Below are positions 34,746 through 42,872 of a stretch of 64,000 nt of DNA, in pieces (position 1 is the first letter of the stretch; each line of letters begins with the position of its first letter). The stretch is from Anaerolineales bacterium. GTDB lineage: Bacteria; Chloroflexota; Anaerolineae; Anaerolineales; Villigracilaceae. The translations under genes and the position numbers were made by a program. The stretch spans positions 4,145,223 to 4,209,222 of the forward strand of contig JABTTV010000001.1 in assembly GCA_015075725.1 (NCBI GenBank), written 5' to 3'. The notes beneath the pieces are model-generated. The model saw only the letters and a program-made list of their open reading frames with translations, did not search any database and was not told the DNA's origin.

Positions 34746-35246
34746 ATGAACAAACAGGAACTCGAACAGGAACTGGAAGAAACCCGCCGTCGCTTTACCG
34801 AAGTGGTGAATTCGATCCCCGAGCGAAATTATCCCCTGCCCACCCATAACCCCGAATGGACGGTGGGCGATATTCTTCATCATATTACACTGGGTCCGCG
34901 GGCGATCGCGCTGGAAATCTGGCTGATCGTCCATGCGCGGAAATTGTTCAGCTTCGTAATGAGCCATTTCCCGTCGCGGATTTTCAATTCGCTCAATGCG
35001 TGGTTTGGACGTAGAAAAAGACGAATCAATCGTCAGGGATTGCTCAAGGCTTACGGGAGGGCACATTCAATTATATTGTCCGGGTTGATGCGGATGCGGG
35101 AGGAGGACTTGCTCAAATCGGTTGTATATCCCGTGGAGTTCGTCTCCGATCTTGCGGGGGAGGTCACACCTGAGCGTCTCTTCCGTTATGTGACCGCGCA
35201 TTTCGAGATGCATGAACGTCAGTTGAGGAGGGATTCTCTGGTATAA
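34746..35246 (+). CDS. DinB-superfamily protein
   Basis: A 166-residue helical protein with a DinB/DUF664-like shape: helix one EELEETRRRFTEVVNSIP, the HxxxH-like metal site in TVGDILHHITLGPRAIALE, and the last helix ERLFRYVTAHFEMHERQLRRD with two further His. It is divergent from the ABC exporter and starts right beside that operon's promoter. It ends 101 bases before rpsO, and a promoter for rpsO lies at its 3' end. The function of such proteins in this context is unknown. Confidence 0.78.
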   Translation: MNKQELEQELEETRRRFTEVVNSIPERNYPLPTHNPEWTVGDILHHITLGPRAIALEIWLIVHARKLFSFVMSHFPSRIFNSLNAWFGRRKRRINRQGLLKAYGRAHSIILSGLMRMREEDLLKSVVYPVEFVSDLAGEVTPERLFRYVTAHFEMHERQLRRDSLV

Positions 35247-35247
35247 T
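35239..35247 (+). promoter_or_regulatory. Extended -10 promoter of rpsO
   Basis: TGG-TATAAT (TATAAT at 35242-35247) is an extended -10 matching the consensus fully. It overlaps the end of the DinB-like gene and leaves about 95 bases of leader before rpsO. The -35 is weak. Confidence 0.55.
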
Positions 35248-35255
35248 TTTCCGCC

Positions 35256-35347
35256 GTGACTGGTCCTGCCCTGCGGTAGGTCCTCTTTAGAGGATGAGCT
35301 GCGGACATGGAGACCTGCATAGTTTTTAGAAAGGAGACGCATACGTC
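35256..35347 (+). promoter_or_regulatory. Structured leader of rpsO, candidate S15 autoregulation site
   Basis: The leader has a small hairpin CCTC-TTTA-GAGG flanked by CTGCGG and GCTGCGGAC repeats, and the ribosome site AAAGGAGA (about 35331). S15 represses its own mRNA in several phyla by binding such leader structures. Fold and binding are unproven here. Confidence 0.3.
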
Positions 35348-35620
35348 ATGCCGCTCGCAAAGGAAATTAAAACGAAGGCGATCACGGATTTTCACCGCCA
35401 CGACAAGGATACCGGCTCGCCCGAGGTCCAAGTCGCAATTTTGACCACCCGCATCAATCAATTGACCGAGCATTTGCGCAATAACAAGCAGGATCAATCC
35501 TGTCGGCGCGGATTGCTCAAACTGGTGGGGCAACGCCGCCGCTTGCTCACCTATCTGCGCCAAAGCAATTACCAGGCGTACCTTAGTGTGACCGATCGTT
35601 TGCAATTGCGCCGCAAGTAG
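35348..35620 (+). CDS. rpsO: 30S ribosomal protein S15
   Basis: A 90-residue protein of the size of S15. The signature HDKDTGSPEVQVAILTTRINQLTEHL is followed by the conserved SCRRGLLKLVGQRRRLLTYL; both bind 16S rRNA. S15 binds 16S rRNA helix 22 early in 30S assembly. It is followed by pnp in the order widely conserved in bacteria, with a perfect hairpin between them. Confidence 0.98.
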   Translation: MPLAKEIKTKAITDFHRHDKDTGSPEVQVAILTTRINQLTEHLRNNKQDQSCRRGLLKLVGQRRRLLTYLRQSNYQAYLSVTDRLQLRRK

Positions 35621-35628
35621 TAATCTGA

Positions 35629-35660
35629 GACCTGACAGGTTTTTGGAAACCTGTCAGGTC
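35629..35660 (+). terminator. Perfect 14-bp hairpin between rpsO and pnp
   Basis: GACCTGACAGGTTT (35629-35642), loop TTGG, AAACCTGTCAGGTC (35647-35660), then TTTATG. In other bacteria the rpsO-pnp gap holds a terminator and an RNase III processing site, so it may play either role. The CCTGACAGG core also occurs before upp, so it may also be a dispersed repeat. Confidence 0.6.
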
Positions 35661-35696
35661 TTTATGTGTAACCCGCAGTCAGGAATTGAACAGCGC

Positions 35697-35717
35697 GAAT
35701 GACGCAAGGCGTCATTC
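35697..35717. repeat. Short palindrome in the pnp leader
   Basis: GAATGACGC-AAG-GCGTCATTC forms a 9-bp stem with a three-base loop, about 80 bases before pnp. It could be a further processing structure or a dispersed repeat. Confidence 0.45.
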
Positions 35718-35796
35718 CCACTCTTCAGTCCCTGACCCGAGGCGGGATATGTAAGGGGCGGATCGCCATCTGCCCTGATTTAGGAGACAATCAAAT

Positions 35797-38064
35797 ATGA
35801 AATCCGAAGGTAAACGTTATTCGACCGTTGTTGGCAACAAGACGGTGACCATCGAAACGGGCCGCCTTGCCGGGCAGGCTGGCGGCGCGCTTACGCTGGG
35901 TATCGATGAAGCGATCGTGTTTGCATCCGCCACAATGGGCGGCGTGCGCGAAGGCATCGACTTCTTCCCTTTGAGCGTTGAATACGAAGAAAGGCTTTAC
36001 GCGGGAGGAAAGATCCCCGGCTCTTTCTTCCGCCGGGAGGGACGCGCCTCCACAGAGTCGATCCTCACTGCGAGATTGACCGACCGGCCTCTGCGCCCGC
36101 TCTTTCAGGATGGCATGCGCAATGAAGTGCAGGTCATCATGTACTCTTTTTCGTCCGACGGCGTGAACCCGCTGGATATCCTCGCCATCAACGCCGCCTC
36201 CACCGCGATCATGATCTCGGATATCCCCTGGGGCGGACCTGTCGGAGCCGTCCGCGTTGGACGAGTGAACGGCGAATTCGTCATCAACCCGACGTTTGCT
36301 GAAATGGACGCCTCCGACCTCGATCTGAGAATCGCCGGCACGAGAGACGCCATCCTCATGGTGGAGTGCGGCGCGAACGAAATCCCCGAGGATGTGATGG
36401 CGGCCGCGTTAGATCTGGGACATAAATCGATCCAGCCGATCATCGAATTACAAATGCAAATGGCGGCTGAGATCGGCAAGCCCAAACGTGAAGTAAAACT
36501 TTATCTCCCGAGCGAAGAGATCAAGAAGAAAGTTTTTGACCGTGTCAGCCAGGCGATGAACGAACTGCTCGACAAACCTCTCGCCAAAGTCGAATTCTAT
36601 TCAGGCATGACCGCGATCAAGGAAACTGCCGAAGTTGAATTCTGCACCGTGCCGGAGGGAGGCAACCCGGCCGACCACATGCCCGTCAACGAATTCCGCG
36701 AGGCGTTCGAACTGGCAGAGCAGGCTGTCGTTCGCGAACGGATTTTGAGCATGGGCAAACGACCGGATGGCCGTCAGCCGACCGAGATCCGCCCGATCTG
36801 GTGTGACGTAAACGTCTCACCGCGCGCACACGGAACAGGCTTGTTCACAAGAGGCGAGACGCAAATTCTTTCCTTTGCCACGCTCGGCACCCTCGGCGAA
36901 GCGCAGGAGTTGGATAACCTATCCCCCAACGACACAAAGCGTTACATGCATCATTACAACTTCCCGCCGTTTTCGACTGGAGAGGTCAAACCTCTTCGAG
37001 GCCAGAGCAGGCGCGAGGTCGGGCATGGGGCGTTGGCAGAACGGGCGCTGGAACCGATCCTCCCGAACGAAGAAACATTTCCGTACGCCATCCGCGTCGT
37101 GTCCGAGGCGTTGTCCTCCAACGGCTCGACTTCGATGGGATCGGTCTGCGGTTCTACCCTTGCGCTGATGGATGCCGGTGTGCCGATCAAGGCTCCCGTT
37201 TCCGGAGTGGCGATGGGACTGATCACAGATGAATCCGGCAGGTATAAGATCCTGACCGACATTCAGGGAACCGAAGACCATCTCGGCGATATGGATTTCA
37301 AAGTTGCCGGCACATCCGCTGGCATCACCGCCCTGCAGATGGACATCAAGATCTCCGGCTTGAGCACTCAGATGATGAAGGAAGCGCTCGAACAGGCTCG
37401 CGTGGCAAGAATGTCCATCATGGAGAAAATGCTTGCCGTCCTGCCCGAACCGCGCAAAGAACTGAAACCGCACGCGCCGCGCATCATCACGGTGAAAATA
37501 CCGGTGGACAAGATCGGAGCGTTGATCGGACCGGGCGGAAAGAACATTCGCGCATTGCAGGATGAAACCGGCGTGAAGATCGACATCGAAGAAGACGGCA
37601 CCGTATATATCGCCTCGACGGACAGCGCAGGAGCAAAGATCGCGCAGGAACGCATCGAAGCAATGGGTGAGTCGGCGGTGCCGGGCAACATCTATACCGG
37701 CAAGGTTGTGCGTATCGAAGCCTTCGGCGCGTTCGTGAACATACTGCCCGGAGTTGACGGACTTGTGCATATCTCCCAACTCGACAGCGAACGGGTGGAA
37801 AAAGTTGAAGACGTGTGCGTGCTCGGCGATGAACTCACTGTGATGGTCACTGACGTCGACCCGCAGGGCAAGATACGTTTATCCCGCCAGGCAGTGCTCG
37901 AAGGCTGGACCCTCGAAGAAGCGCGCGAAAAAGACAAGGGCGGCGGTGGACGCAACGGCGGAGGACGGGGCGATAGGGGTGGTCCGCCAAGACGCGGCGG
38001 AGACCGGGGCGGGCGAGGTGGTCCACGAGGCGGCGGTGACCGCGGCGGACGCGATCGAAGATAA
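35797..38064 (+). CDS. pnp: Polyribonucleotide nucleotidyltransferase (PNPase)
   Basis: A 755-residue protein with two RNase PH-like domains (about 1-225 and 310-550), the KH domain with IGPGGKNIRALQDETG (about 570) and the S1 domain with GKVVRIEAFGAFVNILPG (about 630-700). PNPase degrades RNA 3' to 5' with phosphate and can add tails. The C-terminus (about 712-755) is a Gly/Arg-rich RGG tail (GGRNGGGRGDRGG, then several RGG repeats) that should be unstructured and RNA-binding; such a tail is not part of the standard enzyme. It is followed by an intrinsic terminator. Confidence 0.97.
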   Translation: MKSEGKRYSTVVGNKTVTIETGRLAGQAGGALTLGIDEAIVFASATMGGVREGIDFFPLSVEYEERLYAGGKIPGSFFRREGRASTESILTARLTDRPLRPLFQDGMRNEVQVIMYSFSSDGVNPLDILAINAASTAIMISDIPWGGPVGAVRVGRVNGEFVINPTFAEMDASDLDLRIAGTRDAILMVECGANEIPEDVMAAALDLGHKSIQPIIELQMQMAAEIGKPKREVKLYLPSEEIKKKVFDRVSQAMNELLDKPLAKVEFYSGMTAIKETAEVEFCTVPEGGNPADHMPVNEFREAFELAEQAVVRERILSMGKRPDGRQPTEIRPIWCDVNVSPRAHGTGLFTRGETQILSFATLGTLGEAQELDNLSPNDTKRYMHHYNFPPFSTGEVKPLRGQSRREVGHGALAERALEPILPNEETFPYAIRVVSEALSSNGSTSMGSVCGSTLALMDAGVPIKAPVSGVAMGLITDESGRYKILTDIQGTEDHLGDMDFKVAGTSAGITALQMDIKISGLSTQMMKEALEQARVARMSIMEKMLAVLPEPRKELKPHAPRIITVKIPVDKIGALIGPGGKNIRALQDETGVKIDIEEDGTVYIASTDSAGAKIAQERIEAMGESAVPGNIYTGKVVRIEAFGAFVNILPGVDGLVHISQLDSERVEKVEDVCVLGDELTVMVTDVDPQGKIRLSRQAVLEGWTLEEAREKDKGGGGRNGGGRGDRGGPPRRGGDRGGRGGPRGGGDRGGRDRR

Positions 38065-38076
38065 ACAAGAATGAGT

Positions 38077-38115
38077 CAGAATCCCGAAGTTCGAATGAAC
38101 TCCGGGATTTTTTAT
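38077..38115 (+). terminator. Intrinsic terminator of pnp
   Basis: AATCCCG (38077-38083) pairs with CGGGATT (38100-38106), with an inner GTTC/GAAC, and a T-run follows. Confidence 0.85.
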
Positions 38116-38198
38116 TTCGAGACTTTTTATCCGATTCGGGGTTTTACCATGCATCGGGCAATATCCAATTTATCAACCCCAAAACAGGAGAGTAAACC

Positions 38199-39086
38199 AT
38201 GCAAGAAAGCATAATTTCAAGTGTGATCCTCCCGCTGGCGATCGCCATCATCATGGTGACTCTGGGCATGACATTAACGGTTGCGGACTTTCGCCGCATC
38301 TTCGTGCAACCGAAACCGATCTTCATCGGTTTGTTCTGCCAGATGATCCTGCTCCCGCTGCTTGGTTTCGCCGTGGCTGGACTTTTCGGCTTGACAGCGG
38401 TCTACGCCATCAGCCTTATCCTGCTGGCAGTCTCGCCAGACGGCGCGACGTCGAATCTCATCATCCACGCAGGGGACGGCGACCGCGCGCTCGGCATTAC
38501 ACTGACCGCCATCACCAACATGCTGGCATTTCTGACGATTCCATTCGGATTGGGAATCGCCTACTCCCTGTACGGGACCGGCGCGCTCGACATTGACTTC
38601 CCGGTCGTGGACACGATGATCCAGGTCGCGGTCATCACACTGATCCCCACATTGATCGGCATGGGTATCCGCCAGTGGAAACCGGAGTTTGCCGAGAACA
38701 GCAAACGCTGGTCGAAGACCTTCGCCACGGCCTTTCTTTTCCTCGTTATCCTCGCGCTCGTCGTGCAGAATTGGGATGTGATCGTCCGTGACGGTCCACG
38801 CTTCGCCCCGGCGTTCATACTCCTGAACATCGCCTCGCTTGTCGTAGGATATTACGTCCCCAAATTCCTGGGCATCGACTACGTCCAATCCATGACCATC
38901 GCCATCGAGACCGGCTTGCAGAACTCGACGGTCTCCATCACGGTCGCACTCACGCTGCTGAATAATAACGAAATGGCAATCATCCCCGGCTTGTACGCCA
39001 TCTGGATGTACGTCACCGGCTTCGGATTGGCTTATTTCATGGCAAGGCGCAATCCCACCCCCGCCGCGGAAAGTTCTCCGGCGTAA
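38199..39086 (+). CDS. Bile acid:sodium symporter (BASS) family transporter
   Basis: A 295-residue membrane protein with about nine or ten helices. Features of the BASS/SBF family: LAVSPDGATSNLIIHAGDGDRALGIT (the family's crossing motif, with its helix break) and IAIETGLQNSTVSITVAL (second crossing motif). Family members import organic anions, such as bile acids, pantoate or pyruvate, with Na+; the substrate is unknown. It is monocistronic between two terminators, 38077-38115 and 39109-39138. Confidence 0.9.
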   Translation: MQESIISSVILPLAIAIIMVTLGMTLTVADFRRIFVQPKPIFIGLFCQMILLPLLGFAVAGLFGLTAVYAISLILLAVSPDGATSNLIIHAGDGDRALGITLTAITNMLAFLTIPFGLGIAYSLYGTGALDIDFPVVDTMIQVAVITLIPTLIGMGIRQWKPEFAENSKRWSKTFATAFLFLVILALVVQNWDVIVRDGPRFAPAFILLNIASLVVGYYVPKFLGIDYVQSMTIAIETGLQNSTVSITVALTLLNNNEMAIIPGLYAIWMYVTGFGLAYFMARRNPTPAAESSPA

Positions 39087-39108
39087 ACTCGTTTGAATAA
39101 TTCACAGA

Positions 39109-39138
39109 ACGGACGGATATAAATTCCGTCCGTTTTTT
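39109..39138 (+). terminator. Intrinsic terminator of the BASS transporter gene
   Basis: ACGGACGGA (39109-39117) pairs with TCCGTCCGT (39125-39133) around a seven-base loop, followed by a T-run. Confidence 0.88.
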
Positions 39139-39153
39139 ATTGAAAGGAGCTGT

Positions 39154-39453
39154 ATGTACATTATCGTCTGGGAATATCAAGTCAAAAAAGAAAAACTTGA
39201 TGAGTTCATAAAAATCTATTCCGCGCATGGAGACTGGTCGGAATTGTTCCGAAAAGCGCCCGGCTATCTTGGCACGGAGCTCTTGCACGATGAAAACGAC
39301 CCGGAACGATATCTCACCATCGACCGATGGGATTCCAAAGGGAGTTTTGAGGCATTTCTGTCCCGATGGGGTAAGGAGTATGGAGAATTGGATAAATTGT
39401 GCGAAGGCCTGACGGAGGACGAGAGATTGCTAGGAAGATTCATGCAGGGATAA
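39154..39453 (+). CDS. Antibiotic biosynthesis monooxygenase (ABM) domain protein
   Basis: A 99-residue single ABM-type ferredoxin-like domain. The start YIIVWEYQVKKEKLDEFIKIY is the first strand plus helix, then GDWSELFRKAPGYLGTELLHD, RYLTIDRWDSKGSFEAFL, and a C-terminal helix. Some family members are small cofactor-free oxygenases or haem-degrading enzymes; others have no known activity. The start has GAAAGGAGCTGT upstream and lies just after the BASS terminator. Confidence 0.85.
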   Translation: MYIIVWEYQVKKEKLDEFIKIYSAHGDWSELFRKAPGYLGTELLHDENDPERYLTIDRWDSKGSFEAFLSRWGKEYGELDKLCEGLTEDERLLGRFMQG

Positions 39454-39477
39454 GCCTTTCGATTGAGTAATTTTTCA

Positions 39478-39486
39478 TGCTAAACT
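39478..39486 (+). promoter_or_regulatory. Extended -10 before the MFS gene (possibly leaderless)
   Basis: TGC-TAAACT (TG at 39478-39479, hexamer 39481-39486) ends nine bases before the ATG at 39496, and no Shine-Dalgarno lies before it. The -35 region is weak. The mRNA may begin at or next to the start codon. Confidence 0.45.
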
Positions 39487-39495
39487 TCCCACGCC

Positions 39496-40737
39496 ATGAC
39501 CAAAATCAAAACTCTTTACTCCCGCTACCCCCGCCAATATTGGTTGATGATCCTCGGCATCGTCATCTCCACTGCAGGCGGGAGCATGGTCTGGCCCTTC
39601 ATGCTGATCTATGCGGGGGGGAAACTCAGCCTGCCGCTCAGCGCGGTCGCCTCGCTCATTTCCATCAACGCAGGTGTGGGTTTATTCGCATCCTTTCTCG
39701 CAGGCTCCCTCGCCGATAGAATCGGGCGTAAAGCCGTGATGGTCGTCAGTCTCGCCATGATCGGGGTGGCTTACATCTTCATGGTCCAGGCTGAGACCTA
39801 CATCCATTTTGCGATCCTGATGGCCTTCATCGGCATGTCCAACCCGATGTATCAGGTCGGCGCGGATGCCATGCTCGCGGACATGATCCCCTCCCACCAA
39901 CGGACCGACGCCTACTCCATCAACCGCATCGCCAACAACGCCGCATTCGGCATCGGTCCAGCCGTCGGCGGATTTCTCGCCTCCACTTCCTACAGCCTCG
40001 CCTTCTACGGCGCAGCGGTCGGATTCCTCGCCTACAGCCTGATCTGGATTCTTTTCGCGAGAGAAACGCTCCACGTCCCGCCTGAGGCGCGGAGGAACAT
40101 CCACATTGGCATCAAGCCGCGACCCGACTCCAACGGTTATCTGCGCGTCTTCAAAGATAAAGCCTACATGACATTCGTTGCCCTATTCGCAACCGGCATG
40201 ATCGCCCCATCCATCCTGTGGATTCTCATGCCCGTTTACGCCAAGACCGGCTTCAATATCCCCGAGTCGCTTTACGGCTGGATTCCAACCACCAACGCCG
40301 CCATGTGCGTCTTTGTCCAGTATGCGGTTACAAATATCTCGCGCAAATATAAAACCCTGCCTGTGATCGCGGTCGGCATGTTCATCTATGCACTCGGCGC
40401 GGGAAGCGTCTCGCTTGCGATCGGCTTTTGGGGTTTCTGGCTCAGCATGGTCATCCTGACCTTCGGCGAACTGACCATCGTGCCCACCGCCAGCAAATAC
40501 GTCGCCGATATTTCACCCGAAGATATGCGCGGGCGTTACATGTCGATGTATTGGTTCGGCTGGGGTCTCTCGCGTACCTTCGCCCCGCTCATCGGTGGCT
40601 GGCTGAATGATAATATTTCACCCAAGTCCATTTGGATCGGAGGTCTGCTCTTTGGGCTGACCAGCGTCCTCGGCTTGATCCTGCTCAACAAGTTTTCCCA
40701 ACGCCCAAGCGACGCATCCCTCCCCGCCGCAAGTTGA
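39496..40737 (+). CDS. Major facilitator superfamily transporter
   Basis: A 413-residue 12-helix MFS protein. The conserved loop after helix two reads GSLADRIGRKAVM (GxLaDrxGRr). A second copy of the loop after helix eight is less conserved. Residues SYSLAFYGAAVGFLAYS and the central cytoplasmic loop fit an efflux-type, drug/metabolite carrier. Its substrate is unknown. It starts possibly on a leaderless transcript. Confidence 0.9.
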   Translation: MTKIKTLYSRYPRQYWLMILGIVISTAGGSMVWPFMLIYAGGKLSLPLSAVASLISINAGVGLFASFLAGSLADRIGRKAVMVVSLAMIGVAYIFMVQAETYIHFAILMAFIGMSNPMYQVGADAMLADMIPSHQRTDAYSINRIANNAAFGIGPAVGGFLASTSYSLAFYGAAVGFLAYSLIWILFARETLHVPPEARRNIHIGIKPRPDSNGYLRVFKDKAYMTFVALFATGMIAPSILWILMPVYAKTGFNIPESLYGWIPTTNAAMCVFVQYAVTNISRKYKTLPVIAVGMFIYALGAGSVSLAIGFWGFWLSMVILTFGELTIVPTASKYVADISPEDMRGRYMSMYWFGWGLSRTFAPLIGGWLNDNISPKSIWIGGLLFGLTSVLGLILLNKFSQRPSDASLPAAS

Positions 40738-40772
40738 TTCCAACCATTCATTTCCCCTATCCCTTTTTCCCA

Positions 40773-41186
40773 ATGAATCAATCCCTCGCCCTAATTACCT
40801 ATCTCGTCCGCGATTACGACGAAGCCATCGAATTCTTCATCAACACATTGCATTTCGATCTTATCGAAGATACCCCTCAGGAGGGCAAACGCTGGGTCGT
40901 CGTCAAACCGCGCGGTGGTGCCGGCTCATCCCTTTTGCTTGCAAAAGCCTCCACAACCGAACAGACAGCCGCCATTGGGAATCAAACCGGCGGGCGGGTC
41001 TTCCTCTTCCTACATACAGACGATTTTCAACGCGACCATGAATACATGAAGGCGCATGGCGTACAATTCCTCGAAGAGCCGCGTCATGAAGTTTACGGCA
41101 TTGTTGCTGTGTTCAAGGATTTATACGGGAACAAATGGGATCTTCTGGAGCCAAGCCATGCGCGACACCAAATTGATACTCATTGA
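40773..41186 (+). CDS. VOC-family (glyoxalase-like) protein
   Basis: A protein of about 137 residues starting at the ATG 40773. One vicinal-oxygen-chelate module pair is seen: LALITYLVRDYDEAIEFFINTLHFDLIED, WVVVKPRG, VFLFLHTDDFQRDHEYM, then VAVFKDLYGNKWDLLEP, where the last segment carries the usual metal Glu. The upstream His of many dioxygenases is not evident. The substrate is unknown. No Shine-Dalgarno is seen, and the gene is 35 bases from the MFS stop. The following kinase-like gene starts inside its last 29 bases. Confidence 0.88.
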   Translation: MNQSLALITYLVRDYDEAIEFFINTLHFDLIEDTPQEGKRWVVVKPRGGAGSSLLLAKASTTEQTAAIGNQTGGRVFLFLHTDDFQRDHEYMKAHGVQFLEEPRHEVYGIVAVFKDLYGNKWDLLEPSHARHQIDTH

Positions 41187-41706
41187 GGGTCTGCCTGGCG
41201 CAGGGAAGTCCACTACGACTAAATGGATCCATGATACGTTAACAGCCCATGGAATTGAATCGCAATTCTACCGGGAGGACGATGAGCCGCATCCCATCCC
41301 CTGCCTCGATTTTGACACACAGGGGCTACCAAAAAAAGTCATCCCCTTATTGGAGAAATTTGCACTACAAGCCGGGGTGTCATCCACCATAACGGCCATC
41401 GAGAGTCGCATCTGGCAGAACACGTGCCTTTACATGTTGATGAGTGAAATCGATAGTGGAGAAATCATCGAGTTCGCGCATAAGGAAGAAGAAATCCTCG
41501 CTCCCCTTGCTCCGGTATTGATCCATCTCGACCAGAATGATACAAAAACCGCCCTCGAACGACTCCGCCTCATGCGCGGCAAGGCATGGATGCTGTCAAC
41601 AAAGGAGGAATTGCTGTCTTATCCCTGGTTTAAGAACCGCGGGTTAAATGATTTCGAAGGGTTGGTGAGTTTGTTCGAGGAGTGGCGCAGACTGTCTGGT
41701 AGGTAA
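41158..41706 (+). CDS. P-loop NTPase / nucleotide-kinase-like protein
   Basis: A protein of about 182 residues from the ATG at 41158, overlapping the VOC gene by 29 bases. The Walker A is EGLPGAGKSTT (about 9-18), followed by a helix and strands such as IESQFYREDDE and VLIHLDQND, where LDQND looks like Walker B. ERLRLMRGKAW may form the lid. This resembles a small-molecule or nucleoside kinase. The substrate is unknown. Confidence 0.82.
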   Translation: MRDTKLILIEGLPGAGKSTTTKWIHDTLTAHGIESQFYREDDEPHPIPCLDFDTQGLPKKVIPLLEKFALQAGVSSTITAIESRIWQNTCLYMLMSEIDSGEIIEFAHKEEEILAPLAPVLIHLDQNDTKTALERLRLMRGKAWMLSTKEELLSYPWFKNRGLNDFEGLVSLFEEWRRLSGR

Positions 41707-41809
41707 TATGATGACTGGCACGGGTCGAAGATCAGAATCCTGGACCCTTACAAAGACTGGGAATCAAGCCTTGGACAGATAAAAGAATATTTGTTTTTGG
41801 AATAATAAA

Positions 41810-42415
41810 CTACCCATCCCCGTACTTTCCCAGCATTTCTTCCAACTTCTTCTTCACCCCCGCCCATTCATTATCCAAGATCGAATAGAAGACCGAATCG
41901 CGGATTCTCCCGTCCGAGAGGATCATGTGATTGCGCAGCACGCCCTCCTTCACCGCACCGATGCGTTCGATGGCTTGTTGCGAGCGCACATTGAGCGAAT
42001 CCGTTTTGATCTGCACGCGGATCGCCTTCAAGGTCTCGAAAGCGTGGGTCAGCAGCAAATATTTACATTCCGTGTTGACAGCCGTGCGCTGGAAATCCAA
42101 TCCGTACCAGGTGCCGCCCACTTCCAATCCGCGGTTGGGTGGATCGATATTCAAATAGCGGGTCGAGCCTGCGATACGACCCGAAGCGAGATGGATGACG
42201 GCGAAGGGAAGATCGGTCCCTTTTTCCTCGCGCGCGAGAAGGTCGGTCACAAATCGGCGGAAATCCGTTTCGGCTTTCATCTCGCCGTACAACATATACT
42301 TCCAGAAATCCTGTCCCTTGCCGATCTCTGCCAACCCGGCAATATGCTTTTCCCCCAACGACTCGAGGCGGACGTGCCTTCCCTGCAAGGTAACTCGCTT
42401 AATCCACTTGCTCAT
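41810..42415 (-). CDS. RimJ/RimL-type GNAT acetyltransferase
   Basis: A 201-residue GNAT protein of the RimJ/RimL kind: opening TLQGRHVRLESLGEKHIAGL, GRIAGSTRYLNIDP, LEVGGTWYGLDFQRTAVNTECKYLLLTHAF (acetyl-CoA loop variant), KTDSLNVRSQQAIERIGAVKEGVLRNHM and VFYSILDNEW. These enzymes acetylate protein N-termini or small molecules. Its ATG overlaps the stop of the SRPBCC gene upstream (ATGA at 42415), so the gene is the last in a coupled murE-SRPBCC-GNAT operon. Confidence 0.9.
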   Translation of the reverse strand: MSKWIKRVTLQGRHVRLESLGEKHIAGLAEIGKGQDFWKYMLYGEMKAETDFRRFVTDLLAREEKGTDLPFAVIHLASGRIAGSTRYLNIDPPNRGLEVGGTWYGLDFQRTAVNTECKYLLLTHAFETLKAIRVQIKTDSLNVRSQQAIERIGAVKEGVLRNHMILSDGRIRDSVFYSILDNEWAGVKKKLEEMLGKYGDG

Positions 42416-42872
42416 TCCATGCTCCCAAACAGTTCCGTGATCCTTTTTTGCCGGAAATCGAATATTTGCCGCAATCGTCTGCCCACCCAGAGGTCGTGGA
42501 CGAGGTCTCCCAGGAAACCGTACGGTGGGACATAGGATATTTTGTCGGTCATCTTGACTCCGCCTGCCTTCGCCGCGAAAATGTGTTCATGATGCCAAAG
42601 CCTGTACGGACCGATGCCTGTTCGTCAACAAAATATTCCCGGTCCCGCACATGTGTGATCTCTGTCAGCCATAACGAACGGACTCCGCGGATAAACTCCA
42701 CGCGGTATTCGATCATTTGTCCTTCATACATTTTCGCATCCCCACCTGCAACGATTTCAAAGTTCATATCCCCGGGTGTGATTGTGTTCAGATTGAGAGG
42801 GTCGCAAAAGAAATCCCAAACTTCATTCAGCGTTCCAGGGATGTTCTGTTCGCGGTGCAGGTAATGGATCAT
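42412..42872 (-). pseudogene. SRPBCC-family protein interrupted by a frameshift
   Basis: The frame from 42872 reads MIHYLHREQNIPGTLNEVWDFF and runs to EYFVDEQ near 42625; it then goes out of phase and ends at 42549. In another frame, from about 42622, the reading continues as IGPYRLWHHEHIFAAKAGGVKM, then SYVPPYGFLGDLVHDLWVGRRL and ends GSME at 42412, exactly overlapping the GNAT start (ATGA). Joined, it is a normal SRPBCC (START/Bet v1-like) lipid- or ligand-binding protein of about 152 residues. One base appears missing in the run near 42622-42625. The gene is translationally coupled on both sides, so either it is a recent pseudogene or the sequence has an error. Confidence 0.8.

Noticed and set aside
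36919-37779. Minus-strand open frame of 286 residues
   Set aside because: Antisense to pnp; His/Asp/Arg-rich shadow without a ribosome site.
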